Source: Slackia sp. (lineage in GTDB: Bacteria; Actinomycetota; Coriobacteriia; Anaerosomatales; Anaerosomataceae). From it: a stretch of 64,000 nt of DNA. The translations under genes were made by a program, and so were the position numbers. Within the stretch, counting starts at the first letter, position 1. Every line of letters begins with the position of its first letter. The notes beneath the pieces are model-generated. The model was not told the DNA's origin, did no database searches, and worked only from the letters and a program-made list of their open reading frames with translations. Location of the stretch: the NCBI GenBank assembly GCA_020725885.1, contig DYEA01000016.1:62001-126000 (forward strand), read 5' to 3'. Shown here piece by piece: positions 44,238 through 51,835 of the stretch.

Positions 44238-45721
44238 TGGCGGATCGCACGCTCATGCACATGACTGCCGCGCGTCTTCGCGACGCGATCGCGCGCCGGG
44301 AGGTCTCTGCGCGGGAGGTCGCCGAGGCTGCGCTCGCGCAGGTCGAGGCACTCGACGCCCGCGTGCACGCCTTCAATCAGGTCACGCCGGACCTCGCGCT
44401 CGCCGCGGCGGAGCGCATCGACCGGATGGTCGCCGCCGGCGAGGATCTGCCGCCTCTCGCGGGCGTCCCTGCAGGCATCAAGGACAACATGAACCTGCTC
44501 GGGACGCGCACGACCTGCAGCTCCCGCATCCTCGAGAACTACGAGTCCGTCTACACGTGTACGGCGGTGCAGCGGCTGCTCGACGCAGGCGCGCTGCCCA
44601 TCGGCAAGTGCAACATGGACGAGTTCGCGTTCGGGTCCTCGACCGAGAACTCCGCGTTCGGGCCCACGCGCAACCCGTGGGACCTCGAGCGAGTGCCGGG
44701 CGGCAGCAGCGGCGGGAGCGCCGCGGCCGTGGCGGCCAGGATGGCGACGGTCTCGCTTGGCAGCGACACTGGTGGAAGCATCCGCCAGCCGGGCGCGCTC
44801 ACCGGCACGGTCGCGGTGAAGCCGACGTACGGGCGCGTGAGCCGGTACGGGCTCGTCGCGTTCGCGTCCTCGCTCGACCAGATCGGGCCGTTCGCCCGGA
44901 CCGTCGAAGACGCGGCGCTGGTGCTTCAGGCTATCGCCGGCAAGGACCCGATGGACGCTACGAGCGTCGACGAGCCCGTGAGCGACTACATCGCCGCGCT
45001 CGATGCTGGTGTCGCCGGCCTGCGCGTCGGGGTCGTGACGGACATGCTGGAGCTGGAAGGGTGCGCCGGCGAGGTCCGTGCGTCCGTGGAGCGCGCAGCG
45101 AAGGCGTTCGCAGACCTCGGCGCAGACGTCGGCGAGGTCGAGCTTCCGATGAGCCGGCACGGGCTTTCGGCGTATTACATCATCGGCCCTGCCGAGGCGT
45201 CGTCGAACCTCGCCCGGTTCGACGGCATCCGTTACGGCTATCGCGTTCCCGACGCAGAGGACGTGCTGGACCTTTGCATGCGGTCCCGTGCGGAGGGGTT
45301 CGGGACGGAGACGATACGGCGCGTCATGCTGGGCACGTACGCGCTGTCGGCCGGCTACTACGACGCATACTACGGACAGGCCCAGAAGACGCGCACGCTC
45401 ATCATGCGTGAGTTCGCTGAGGCGTTCGAGCGTTTCGACGTGCTGCTCACGCCGACCTCGCCGACCGTCGCGTTCAAGATCGGCGAGAAGGCCTCCGATC
45501 CGCTCGCGATGTACCTGTCGGACGTGTACACGATCCCGCTCAATCTCGCCGGGCTTCCGGGCATCAGCGTGCCTGCAGGGCTGTGCGAGGAAAGCGGGCT
45601 TCCTATCGGCGTCCAGATAGCCGCGCGGCACTTCGACGAGTCGACGATGTTCCGTGCGGCTGCTGCGTTGGAAGGCGCGCTCGGCCTGGACATGACCCCG
45701 CCGCTCGTACGTGAGACGTGA
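44237..45721 (+). CDS. gatA: Glu-tRNA(Gln) amidotransferase subunit A
   Basis: Amidase-signature enzyme of 494 residues releasing ammonia from glutamine for GatB. The catalytic Ser-cis-Ser-Lys is seen as Lys in GVPAGIKDNMN and the Ser-rich GGSSGGSAAAVAARM and GSDTGGSIRQPG. The rest includes KPTYGRVSRYGLVAFASSLDQ. ATG at the overlap is preferred to the GTG one codon earlier. GAGGAGGG lies upstream. Confidence 0.96.
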   Translation: MADRTLMHMTAARLRDAIARREVSAREVAEAALAQVEALDARVHAFNQVTPDLALAAAERIDRMVAAGEDLPPLAGVPAGIKDNMNLLGTRTTCSSRILENYESVYTCTAVQRLLDAGALPIGKCNMDEFAFGSSTENSAFGPTRNPWDLERVPGGSSGGSAAAVAARMATVSLGSDTGGSIRQPGALTGTVAVKPTYGRVSRYGLVAFASSLDQIGPFARTVEDAALVLQAIAGKDPMDATSVDEPVSDYIAALDAGVAGLRVGVVTDMLELEGCAGEVRASVERAAKAFADLGADVGEVELPMSRHGLSAYYIIGPAEASSNLARFDGIRYGYRVPDAEDVLDLCMRSRAEGFGTETIRRVMLGTYALSAGYYDAYYGQAQKTRTLIMREFAEAFERFDVLLTPTSPTVAFKIGEKASDPLAMYLSDVYTIPLNLAGLPGISVPAGLCEESGLPIGVQIAARHFDESTMFRAAAALEGALGLDMTPPLVRET

Positions 45722-45762
45722 GCGTCCCCGCGCTGGGCGAACGAGACGAAGGAGCTCCTGAA

Positions 45763-47265
45763 GTGGCCAAAGACCGTCTGGCAGGCGTGCTCGAACGATA
45801 CGAGGCAGTCATCGGTCTCGAGATCCATACCGAGCTCACCAGCCTGAACTCCAAGATGTTCTGCGGGTGTCCTGTGGCGTTCGGCGGCGAGCCCAACACG
45901 CGGGTGTGCCCGGTGTGCCTCGGCATGCCGGGGGCGCTCCCGGTGCCGAACGAGGCCGCGGTCGAGGCGACGGTGCTCGCTGGGCTTGCGCTCGACTGCG
46001 AGATCGCCCGGTTCAGCCAGTTCCACCGCAAGAACTACTTCTATCCGGACATGCCGAAGAACTACCAGATCTCCCAGTACGACCTGCCCTTCTGCACGAA
46101 CGGGCGCCTCGACGTCGAGGTCGGGGAGGGCGACGCTGCGTACGTGACCCGCATCGGCATCACCCGGATCCACCTCGAAGAAGACACCGGCAAGATGATC
46201 CACGTCGGCGGGGCAGAGGGGCGCATCGCCGGGGCGGACTTCTCGCTCGTCGACTTCAACCGCGCGGGCACCCCGCTCATCGAGCTCGTGACCGAGCCGG
46301 ACATCAGGACGCCAGAAGAGGCGCGCCGGTTCGCGCAGACGCTCCGCACGATCTTCCTCGCGCTCGGCATCTCCGACTGCAGCATGGAGGAAGGCTCGAT
46401 GCGCGTGGACGCCAACGTGAGCATCCGGCCCCGCGGCGCCTCGGAGTTCGGCACGAAGGCCGAGGTCAAGAACATGAACTCGTTCAAAGCGCTGCACGAC
46501 GCGCTCGCGTACGAGATCGTCCGGCAGGCCGACCTGCTGGATTCGGGCGGCCGCGTCGTGCAGGAGACGCGGCACTGGGACGCGGGCGCCAAGCGCACGA
46601 GCGCGCTGCGCTCGAAGGAGGAGGCGCACGACTACCGGTACTTCCCGGAGCCGGACATGGTCCCGTTCGAGTTCACGGACGAGTGGATCGAGTCCGTGCG
46701 TGCGAAGCTGCCGGAGCTGCCCGCCGCAAGGCGCGACCGGTACGTCTCCGACCTCGGCCTGCCGAAGCAGGACGCGCGCCTGATCGCCGACGACGTCGCG
46801 CTGTCGCGGTTCTTCGAGGCGGCGGTCCAGGCCGCCGGCGCGAGCCGCGCCAAGCCGGTTGCGAACTGGGTCTTGGGCGAGCTCTCCGCTCATCTGAACG
46901 CGACGGGCGCGGCGGTGGACGAATGCGGTGTCTCTCCCGCGATGCTTGCGGAGCTCGTCGTGCTCGTCGACGACGGCGTCATCTCGGGCAAGCAGGCCAA
47001 GGAGGTCTTCGCCGAGATGGTCGTCACTGGCGAGATGCCTGGCGCGATCGTGGAGCGCAAGGGCATGCGTCAGGTGTCTGACGAAGCGGCGATCGAGGCG
47101 GCCGTCCGCAAGGTGCTGGACGAGAACCCCGCTGAAGTGTCGAGCTACCGGGCGGGCAAGACGGGGCTCGTCGGCTGGTTCGTCGGCCAGGTGATGCGCG
47201 AGATGCGAGGTCAGGCGAATCCCGCCGTCGTCAACGAGGTCGTCCGGCGCCTCTTGGAGCAGTAG
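45763..47265 (+). CDS. gatB: Asp/Glu-tRNA amidotransferase subunit B
   Basis: Transamidation subunit of 500 residues. It binds the mischarged tRNA through YEAVIGLEIHTELTSLNSKMF, the Zn-site Cys residues in FCGC and CPVCLG, and the kinase-like active site; the YqeY-like C-terminal domain is present (AKEVFAEMVVTGEMPG). Start chosen at GTG eight bases after AAGGAG; an in-frame GTG overlapping the gatA stop would add 15 residues without similarity. Last gene of the operon. Confidence 0.94.
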   Translation: MAKDRLAGVLERYEAVIGLEIHTELTSLNSKMFCGCPVAFGGEPNTRVCPVCLGMPGALPVPNEAAVEATVLAGLALDCEIARFSQFHRKNYFYPDMPKNYQISQYDLPFCTNGRLDVEVGEGDAAYVTRIGITRIHLEEDTGKMIHVGGAEGRIAGADFSLVDFNRAGTPLIELVTEPDIRTPEEARRFAQTLRTIFLALGISDCSMEEGSMRVDANVSIRPRGASEFGTKAEVKNMNSFKALHDALAYEIVRQADLLDSGGRVVQETRHWDAGAKRTSALRSKEEAHDYRYFPEPDMVPFEFTDEWIESVRAKLPELPAARRDRYVSDLGLPKQDARLIADDVALSRFFEAAVQAAGASRAKPVANWVLGELSAHLNATGAAVDECGVSPAMLAELVVLVDDGVISGKQAKEVFAEMVVTGEMPGAIVERKGMRQVSDEAAIEAAVRKVLDENPAEVSSYRAGKTGLVGWFVGQVMREMRGQANPAVVNEVVRRLLEQ

Positions 47266-47347
47266 CGCCGTTTGGATGGCGATATACTCCGCACAGTGCC
47301 GAAACTATACCGCTCGTCAGGAATCCATGGATTCTTGCAAAAACCGC

Positions 47348-47376
47348 TTGCGTAGCCGCCAGGGCGTGGGTATAGT
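47348..47376 (+). promoter_or_regulatory. Strong promoter for the structured RNA
   Basis: TTGCGT (47348-47353), exactly 17 bases, TATAGT (47371-47376). The predicted start is near 47381-47383, at the first base of a 12-base closing helix. This is among the best -35/-10 pairs in the window. Confidence 0.75.
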
Positions 47377-47380
47377 CAGC

Positions 47381-47557
47381 AGTGTCCCGAGAGGTCGATC
47401 CGGGCGAACCGCGAAAGGCAGCGTACCAGTTGCTGCCGGCGGGGCGGAAGCGGAAGGGTCAGCGAAAGCGGTCCGGAAGCTCGAGTCCCAAAGGTAAGAA
47501 ACGGGAAGCTGCTCAGTACCGGAGCCGCCGGTGAGGTTTCTCGGGACACTCCTTTTC
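47381..47557 (+). ncRNA. Probable structured non-coding RNA of unknown class (6S-like size)
   Basis: About 177 bases in a 300-base stretch with no supportable gene. AGTGTCCCGAGA (47381-47392) pairs perfectly with TCTCGGGACACT (47539-47550), followed by CCTTTT. Inside, GGCAGC and GCTGCC (around 47418-47437) make a hairpin, and CCGGCGG (47436-47442) pairs with CCGCCGG (47525-47531). A strong promoter precedes it. The overall closed-ring shape and length recall 6S RNA, but I cannot match conserved 6S, SRP or tmRNA motifs. It is followed immediately by a convergent regulator gene. Confidence 0.65.
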
Positions 47558-47565
47558 CCAGGAAG

Positions 47566-48090
47566 TCAGGCCCGGGAGCCCCGATCGAGCAACGCTGCCG
47601 CTGCTGAGCGGACGGCGGCGTCCGGGTGACGGTCGCAGATCTCCTGAAGCGCCCGCAAAGGCGCGTCGGCAAGCCGGCGCAATGCGACGCATGCGGAGAT
47701 GGCTTGGTCGCGGTCGCCGCGCTCCGCCGTACGAGCGAGATCGGCGACCGTGCGCTCGACGGCATGAGCAGGGTCGGGGCTTCGTGGAGTCTCGGCCTCA
47801 GGCGTTCTCGGACGGGCAGTCCGTACCAGGAGGACCGCTGCCCACGACGCGGGTTCATGGCCGTACCGGGCGCAGATCCGCTCCGCGAGCGCCTCTCCCA
47901 TCAGCTCGTGGGGCGGCAACCCGAAGTGCCTGGCGAGCGCGAGGACAGCGGTGGGAGACGGAGACCGCTCGCCGCGCTCGATCCTCGAGAGCATTGCGAT
48001 GCTCAGCCCGGTAGCGCGTGCGACCTGGCTCAAGGTCTCGTTTCGCGAGGCCCGGAGCGAGCGGATCGTGTGTCCGACGGTGTTCGCCAC
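47566..48090 (-). CDS. XRE-family transcriptional regulator
   Basis: A 174-residue protein. The N-terminal helix-turn-helix (about 7-60) reads IRSLRASRNETLSQVARATG and LSRIERGERSPSPTAVLALA, a standard Cro/CI-type domain. The C-terminal 110 residues are Ala/Arg-rich with possible HEAT-like pairs (ADLARTAERGD, LRALQEICDRHPDAAVRSAAAALL), a plausible protein-interaction or ligand domain. It is divergent from a small Cys protein with overlapping promoters, so it may regulate itself and that gene. Confidence 0.82.
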   Translation of the reverse strand: MANTVGHTIRSLRASRNETLSQVARATGLSIAMLSRIERGERSPSPTAVLALARHFGLPPHELMGEALAERICARYGHEPASWAAVLLVRTARPRTPEAETPRSPDPAHAVERTVADLARTAERGDRDQAISACVALRRLADAPLRALQEICDRHPDAAVRSAAAALLDRGSRA

Positions 48091-48101
48091 GGCGTGATTT
48101 T

Positions 48102-48148
48102 ACTCGAATGGCAAAAGGTTTGACAAGTTTGGCAATTGCTGCTATCGT
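48102..48148. promoter_or_regulatory. Overlapping divergent promoters with TTTGRCAA repeats
   Basis: On the plus strand, TTGACA (48120-48125), a 17-base spacer and TATCGT (48143-48148). On the minus strand, TTGTCA reads back into a TAAAAT box with an 18-base spacer. TTTGACAA and TTTGGCAA are adjacent near-repeats nine bases apart inside the shared region. A regulator bound here could block both promoters; the XRE protein is the obvious candidate. Confidence 0.55.
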
Positions 48149-48175
48149 CGGTGCCGATCCACGAGGAGCGCGAAG

Positions 48176-48421
48176 ATGGCACGTGATGGACATACGCTGG
48201 AACTGGTGCAGCCCAGGCGTTCGCTCGCGGTGCGACATGCGTGCGGCCACGAGCACGTCCACGCCGTGCCGCGCGCCTTCGTGAACGGAGCGCCTTCGGC
48301 GCTGTTCCTGGCCGATGCGCTTGCGTCCAATGAGTGCCCTGCGTGCGCTGCCGGTCTTCCGAAATGGATCGCCGACCCTTCAGGCGCCAGCCAGTCGGCG
48401 AGCTCCGCGCCCGCGTGCTGA
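48176..48421 (+). CDS. Small Cys/His protein, unknown
   Basis: An 81-residue protein starting at ATG with GAGGAGCG upstream. It has a possible zinc site: HACGHEHVH in the first half and NECPACAAG in the second, spaced like a zinc ribbon. It opens with MARDGHTLELVQPRRS. It sits 27 bases after a good TTGACA/TATCGT promoter and is divergent from the XRE regulator. I do not recognise a family. The dedicated promoter and ribosome binding site support it being real. Confidence 0.6.
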   Translation: MARDGHTLELVQPRRSLAVRHACGHEHVHAVPRAFVNGAPSALFLADALASNECPACAAGLPKWIADPSGASQSASSAPAC

Positions 48422-48600
48422 GCGCCGGTCGCCATTATGCATCAGATACGTTCACGCTCGCTCATTCTATACAACAAGTGATTCCTTTCACTTCGTGCAT
48501 GGTATAATCCGTATCGAATCGTGAACTGCTCACGAAGGCTGCCTCCAACACGACGCCGCTTCGCGCAAGACGTCAGCGCTGCGCGAGACTGGGGGCGGAG
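48422..48600 (+). promoter_or_regulatory. Upstream region of the GGDEF-Mrp operon
   Basis: AT-richer than its surroundings. TATAAT at 48503-48508 is preceded by TGG (an extended -10, TGn), while the -35 is poor. About 90 bases of transcribed leader follow before the ATG. I looked for a c-di-GMP riboswitch (GEMM) signature in the leader and saw none. Confidence 0.55.
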
Positions 48601-49446
48601 ATGGCGGAGATCGTCGCTGATGAGGTGGTCTCGAGGCCAGCGTCAGTGCGCCTGAAGCCGACGCTTGTCGTCACGGCCGCATGGGGCTTCGTGGCCATCA
48701 TCGCTGCGTTCCGAGAGACGTCGGCGAGCGCGTGGCCGCTGTTCTGCATCCCGACCGTGCTGGCCGGCCTCCTGTTGCACGTCCCGGGCGCTCTCGTGTT
48801 CGGTGCGCTCAGTGCCGTGGTGGTCTTCCTTGCGACCGGCGATCCAGGCGTCACGGCTTGGGTCGGGCTCGGCGCGGCCGTGGCGGCGGGAGTGCTGGCC
48901 GGGGAGGCCGCTCAGCGATGGGAGGCCCAAGAGCGCCGGCTTGCGAGCGCGGTCGTGATCGATCCCGAGACGGGAGCGTGCACGCATGCGCACTTCGAGG
49001 CGCGGCTCCGCGAGGAGACTCGGCGATGCGTCAGGTACGGGTGCACGGTCGGAGCGCTCCGGATCTCGATCGACGGGTTCGCGGAGCTCGCTCAGAAGTT
49101 CGGCGCACGCCGGGCGGATGCCATGCTCCACCGGCTCGCGGAGCTCGTCCGGGCGACCATCCGTGAGACGGATACCATCGGCCGCGTCGGAGACCACGAC
49201 CTGGGGGCGCTCCTGCCGTTCGCGTCTGTGCCGGAGTGCGAGGCGGTGTCCCAGCGCATCCGCGAGGTCGTAGAGCAGGCGCGATTCGAAGGCGACTCGG
49301 TGGAGCCGACGGTGTCGGTGCGCGTATCGGTCTCGTGGGCGGTGTTCCCTGAGGAGGCGACGAGCGTCGAGGACGTGCTCGACCTGCTCGAGCAGCGTCT
49401 CGTCGGATCGCGGGGCACTGCCCTGGCGCCGGGAGCATCGAGATGA
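48601..49446 (+). CDS. Membrane protein with degenerate GGDEF domain and intact I-site (probable c-di-GMP receptor)
   Basis: A 281-residue protein. Residues about 20-100 contain three to four membrane helices (LVVTAAWGFVAIIAAF, LFCIPTVLAGLLLHV, VFGALSAVVVFLA, then WVGLGAAVAAGVLAG). A GGDEF-fold domain follows (about 118-270). The active site reads GDHDL at residues 197-201 instead of GGDEF, so catalysis is not expected. RETD at 188-191 is the I-site RxxD exactly five residues before. This pattern is that of PelD-type c-di-GMP receptors. The stop overlaps mrpE (ATGA), and all following genes are antiporter subunits. Confidence 0.8.
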   Translation: MAEIVADEVVSRPASVRLKPTLVVTAAWGFVAIIAAFRETSASAWPLFCIPTVLAGLLLHVPGALVFGALSAVVVFLATGDPGVTAWVGLGAAVAAGVLAGEAAQRWEAQERRLASAVVIDPETGACTHAHFEARLREETRRCVRYGCTVGALRISIDGFAELAQKFGARRADAMLHRLAELVRATIRETDTIGRVGDHDLGALLPFASVPECEAVSQRIREVVEQARFEGDSVEPTVSVRVSVSWAVFPEEATSVEDVLDLLEQRLVGSRGTALAPGASR

Positions 49447-49922
49447 AGGCGCTGCAGGCGGGGCTGTGGCTTGCCGCGTTCTGGTTGGTGCTTGCGGGGG
49501 CCTCGGGAGTTGCGACGGCGGTGGTCGGACTCGCGGGCGCTGCTGGACTGGCGGCGTGGGCGGCCTATAGCCTCTGGGCAGAAGACGACCCTCCCGTCCT
49601 GAGCGCCCGGCAGTGGATTCGCTTCGCCGGCTACTGCGTGGGCCTGGTGCGAGACATCGTCGCCGCGGCGATACTCGTGGCCGAGAAAGTACTCGATCCC
49701 CGGATGCCCATCGACCCGGTGCTCGTCGTCCACCGGGCGCGCTTCGGCCGCGAGGTGAGCAAGATCGCGCTTGCGAACTCCATCACGCTCACGCCCGGGA
49801 CGCTCACGGTCGACGTCGACGGCGACGAGTTCGTCATCCACTGCTTGGCGGAAGAGTTCAGCTCAGAGATCCGGGACGGCACGTTCGAACGCAGGATCAG
49901 GCGCGTCTTCGAGGAGCGATGA
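49443..49922 (+). CDS. mrpE: Mrp/Mnh-type antiporter subunit E
   Basis: A 159-residue membrane protein. Two to three N-terminal helices are followed by the MrpE family domain with VVHRARFGREVSKIALANSITLTPGTLTVDVDGDEFVIHCL, of which LANSITLTPGT is the hallmark. Part of the hydrophobic Na+/H+ antiporter complex. ATGA overlap with the GGDEF-like gene couples their translation. Confidence 0.92.
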   Translation: MKALQAGLWLAAFWLVLAGASGVATAVVGLAGAAGLAAWAAYSLWAEDDPPVLSARQWIRFAGYCVGLVRDIVAAAILVAEKVLDPRMPIDPVLVVHRARFGREVSKIALANSITLTPGTLTVDVDGDEFVIHCLAEEFSSEIRDGTFERRIRRVFEER

Positions 49923-49923
49923 G

Positions 49924-50199
49924 ATGGGCGCGTTCCTGTGGGGAGTGGCCATCTTCCTGCTCGCTGTGGCCTCGGTCTGCCTCTACCGGGCCTACCTTGG
50001 GCCGACGGTCCTCGACCGCATCCTCGCCGTGAACGTCATCGGCACCAAGACGATGGTGCTCCTCGTCATGCTCGCGTTCGTCTTCGAGCGTTCGTTGTAC
50101 GTCGACGTCGCGCTGGTGTACGCGCTGCTGAACTTCGTCACGACGGTGGTGGCGACGAGGTACTTCGAGACGGGGGCGCTGGAGGGGGACTGGCAGTGA
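49924..50199 (+). CDS. mrpF: Mrp-type antiporter subunit F
   Basis: A 91-residue protein with three membrane helices. YRAYLGPTVLDRILAVNVIG and VDVALVYALLNFVTTVVATRYF are the MrpF signature, with the conserved GPT-x-DR-x2-A loop and a membrane Asp/Tyr pair. ATG one base after the mrpE stop. GTGA overlap with mrpG. Confidence 0.92.
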   Translation: MGAFLWGVAIFLLAVASVCLYRAYLGPTVLDRILAVNVIGTKTMVLLVMLAFVFERSLYVDVALVYALLNFVTTVVATRYFETGALEGDWQ

Positions 50200-50537
50200 G
50201 CATCGTAGGCACAGTGCGCTACGCGGCGGCTGCGGTTCTGATGTGCGTCGGCGCATTCTTCTTCTTCGTCGGAACGCTCGGCCTGATCAGGTTCCCCGAC
50301 TTCTACTCACGTACGCACGGAGCGACCAAGTGCGACACGGTCGGGGCGGGCTCGATACTGCTTGGGCTGTGCGTGCTGAGGGGCCTTGAGGCCGACGTGC
50401 TGAAGATCCTCGCGATCGCCGCCATGGTGCTGCTCACGAGCCCGACCGCCGGGCACGCGCTCGCGCGAGCGGCGTACCGCACGGGGCTGCGGCCGTGGAC
50501 GCATCGCATCGGGGGAGGCGAGAGCGATGACGCTTGA
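50196..50537 (+). CDS. mrpG: Mrp-type antiporter subunit G
   Basis: A 113-residue protein with three helices. The family motif GLIRFPDFYSRTHGATKCDTVG follows the first two helices, then LLTSPTAGHALARAAY closes the third. GTG start at the mrpF stop. It precedes the MbhD-like gene with an 11-base overlap. Confidence 0.93.
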   Translation: MSIVGTVRYAAAAVLMCVGAFFFFVGTLGLIRFPDFYSRTHGATKCDTVGAGSILLGLCVLRGLEADVLKILAIAAMVLLTSPTAGHALARAAYRTGLRPWTHRIGGGESDDA

Positions 50538-50781
50538 GATGAGCCGTCTGTTCGACGCGGGGCTCATGGTCCTCCTCGTGCTCTGCGCGCTGGCTGTCGT
50601 GAGGACCAAAGACCTGCTCGCGGCGTCCATCGTGTTCTCGGCCTACAGCCTCGTGATGTGCCTCGTGTGGGACCACCGCGGAGCGCCTGACGTCGCGATG
50701 ACGGAAGCCGCGGTCGGGGCGGGTGTGACCACCGTGCTGTTCCTGTCGGCGATCAGCAAGACGGTGAGGAAAGAGAAGTGA
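50527..50781 (+). CDS. MbhD/DUF4040-like antiporter subunit
   Basis: An 84-residue protein with three helices. VRTKDLLAASIVFSAYSLVMCL and APDVAMTEAAVGAGVTTVLFL match the domain that is the MbhD subunit in archaeal membrane hydrogenases and the C-terminal part of MrpA in Mrp systems. Here it is a separate small gene, as in Mbh-type operons. GTGA overlap with the next gene. Confidence 0.85.
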   Translation: MTLEMSRLFDAGLMVLLVLCALAVVRTKDLLAASIVFSAYSLVMCLVWDHRGAPDVAMTEAAVGAGVTTVLFLSAISKTVRKEK

Positions 50782-51485
50782 AGCGGGCGTTGGTCATCGT
50801 GCTCCTCGCGATCGTGGCCATGCCGCTGCTGGCCGCCATGGCCGCTATGCCGCGGTTCGGGAGCGCTGAGCAGCCGGCATACACGCATGTCGCCAAACGG
50901 TACCTGGAGCGCGGCGTCGAGGAGGCCGGCGCCGAGAACGTCGTGACCGGCGTCATCTTGAACTACCGCGGGTTCGACACGAACGGAGAGGTGACGGTCA
51001 TCTTCACGGCGTGCGCCGCGGTCATCGCGGTGCTCGCTGGGTCGCGGAACAGGCAGGACCAGCGCGAGGCCGCGTCAAGCGTCCCGGAAAGCCTTGTGGT
51101 GCGGTACGTCGTGCGGTTGCTGGCCCCGTTCATCGCGCTGTTCGCGCTGTACGTCGTGCTGTTCGGCGAGGTCTCGCCAGGCGGCGGGTTCCAAGGAGGG
51201 ACCGTCTTCGGCGCGCTGCTGATCGTGATGACGGTGGCGGTCAGCCGCAACCAAGCGGAGCGGTTGCTGCCGCTGCGGATCCGTCCATGGCTGCAGATAG
51301 CGGGTCCTTTGTCATTCTTGGCTGTCGGGACGGCAGGGGTCGTCCTGACCGGTTGGTACCTCGGTTTTCCGCAGGGTGCGACGGCTGCGACGCGGTTGAT
51401 GCTCATGGTGTTGGAGTTCGGTATCGGCGTCGGTGGAGCGACGGTGATCGCGAGCATCTTCTGGCGGCTGGGTGATGAGGCATGA
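50778..51485 (+). CDS. mrpB: MbhE-MnhB-like subunit (MrpB)
   Basis: A 235-residue protein fusing two modules. The N-terminal 85 residues look like MbhE (TGVILNYRGFDTNGEVTVIFTACAA), and the C-terminal 150 are the MnhB domain (FGEVSPGGGFQGGTVFGALLIVMTVA). In Mrp the first is the MrpA tail and the second MrpB; Mbh splits them as MbhE and MbhF. GTG start. ATGA overlap with mrpC. Confidence 0.87.
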   Translation: MKRALVIVLLAIVAMPLLAAMAAMPRFGSAEQPAYTHVAKRYLERGVEEAGAENVVTGVILNYRGFDTNGEVTVIFTACAAVIAVLAGSRNRQDQREAASSVPESLVVRYVVRLLAPFIALFALYVVLFGEVSPGGGFQGGTVFGALLIVMTVAVSRNQAERLLPLRIRPWLQIAGPLSFLAVGTAGVVLTGWYLGFPQGATAATRLMLMVLEFGIGVGGATVIASIFWRLGDEA

Positions 51486-51835
51486 TCGGCATCCTGTGGG
51501 ACAACTTCGACTACGCCGTCTCGGTGCTCCTGTTCTTGATCGGGCTGTACTGCGTCATCGCCAAGAACAACCTGATCAAGAAGTTCATGGGCCTGAACAT
51601 CATGGAGACCTCCGTGTTCGCGTTCATCGTGGCCTTGGGCGTCGTGAAGGGCGGCAGCGCGCCGATCATGGAGCCGGGCGCCCGTCCTCCGTTCATCAAC
51701 CCGATACCGCAGGCGCTGATACTCACGGGGATCGTCGTGGCCGTAAGCACCACCGCGTTGGCGCTGAGCCTGATCGTGCGCGTGTGGAGGCAGTGCGGGA
51801 CCATCGAGGCCGACGAGCTGAGGGAGCTGGAGTAG
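51482..51835 (+). CDS. mrpC: NuoK-like subunit (MrpC)
   Basis: A 117-residue protein with three helices and the NuoK/MrpC sequence YCVIAKNNLIKKFMGLNIMETS and INPIPQALILTGIVVAVSTTALALSL. This is the E-channel subunit that links the antiporter modules in complex I relatives, and its conserved membrane Glu is at METS. ATGA overlap with the previous gene; the mrpD start immediately follows its stop. Confidence 0.93.
   Translation: MIGILWDNFDYAVSVLLFLIGLYCVIAKNNLIKKFMGLNIMETSVFAFIVALGVVKGGSAPIMEPGARPPFINPIPQALILTGIVVAVSTTALALSLIVRVWRQCGTIEADELRELE

Noticed and set aside
47276-47497. 73-residue open frame starting MAIYSAQCRN
   Set aside because: No ribosome binding site, composition unlike its neighbours, and it spans the strong promoter and the 5' half of the structured RNA; better explained by the RNA.
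47381-47557. SRP RNA, tmRNA or RNase P identity for the structured RNA
   Set aside because: No SRP helix-8 core, no tmRNA tag frame, and it is too short for RNase P; kept as unidentified.
48509-48600. c-di-GMP riboswitch in the leader of the GGDEF-Mrp operon
   Set aside because: The GEMM core motifs are absent.
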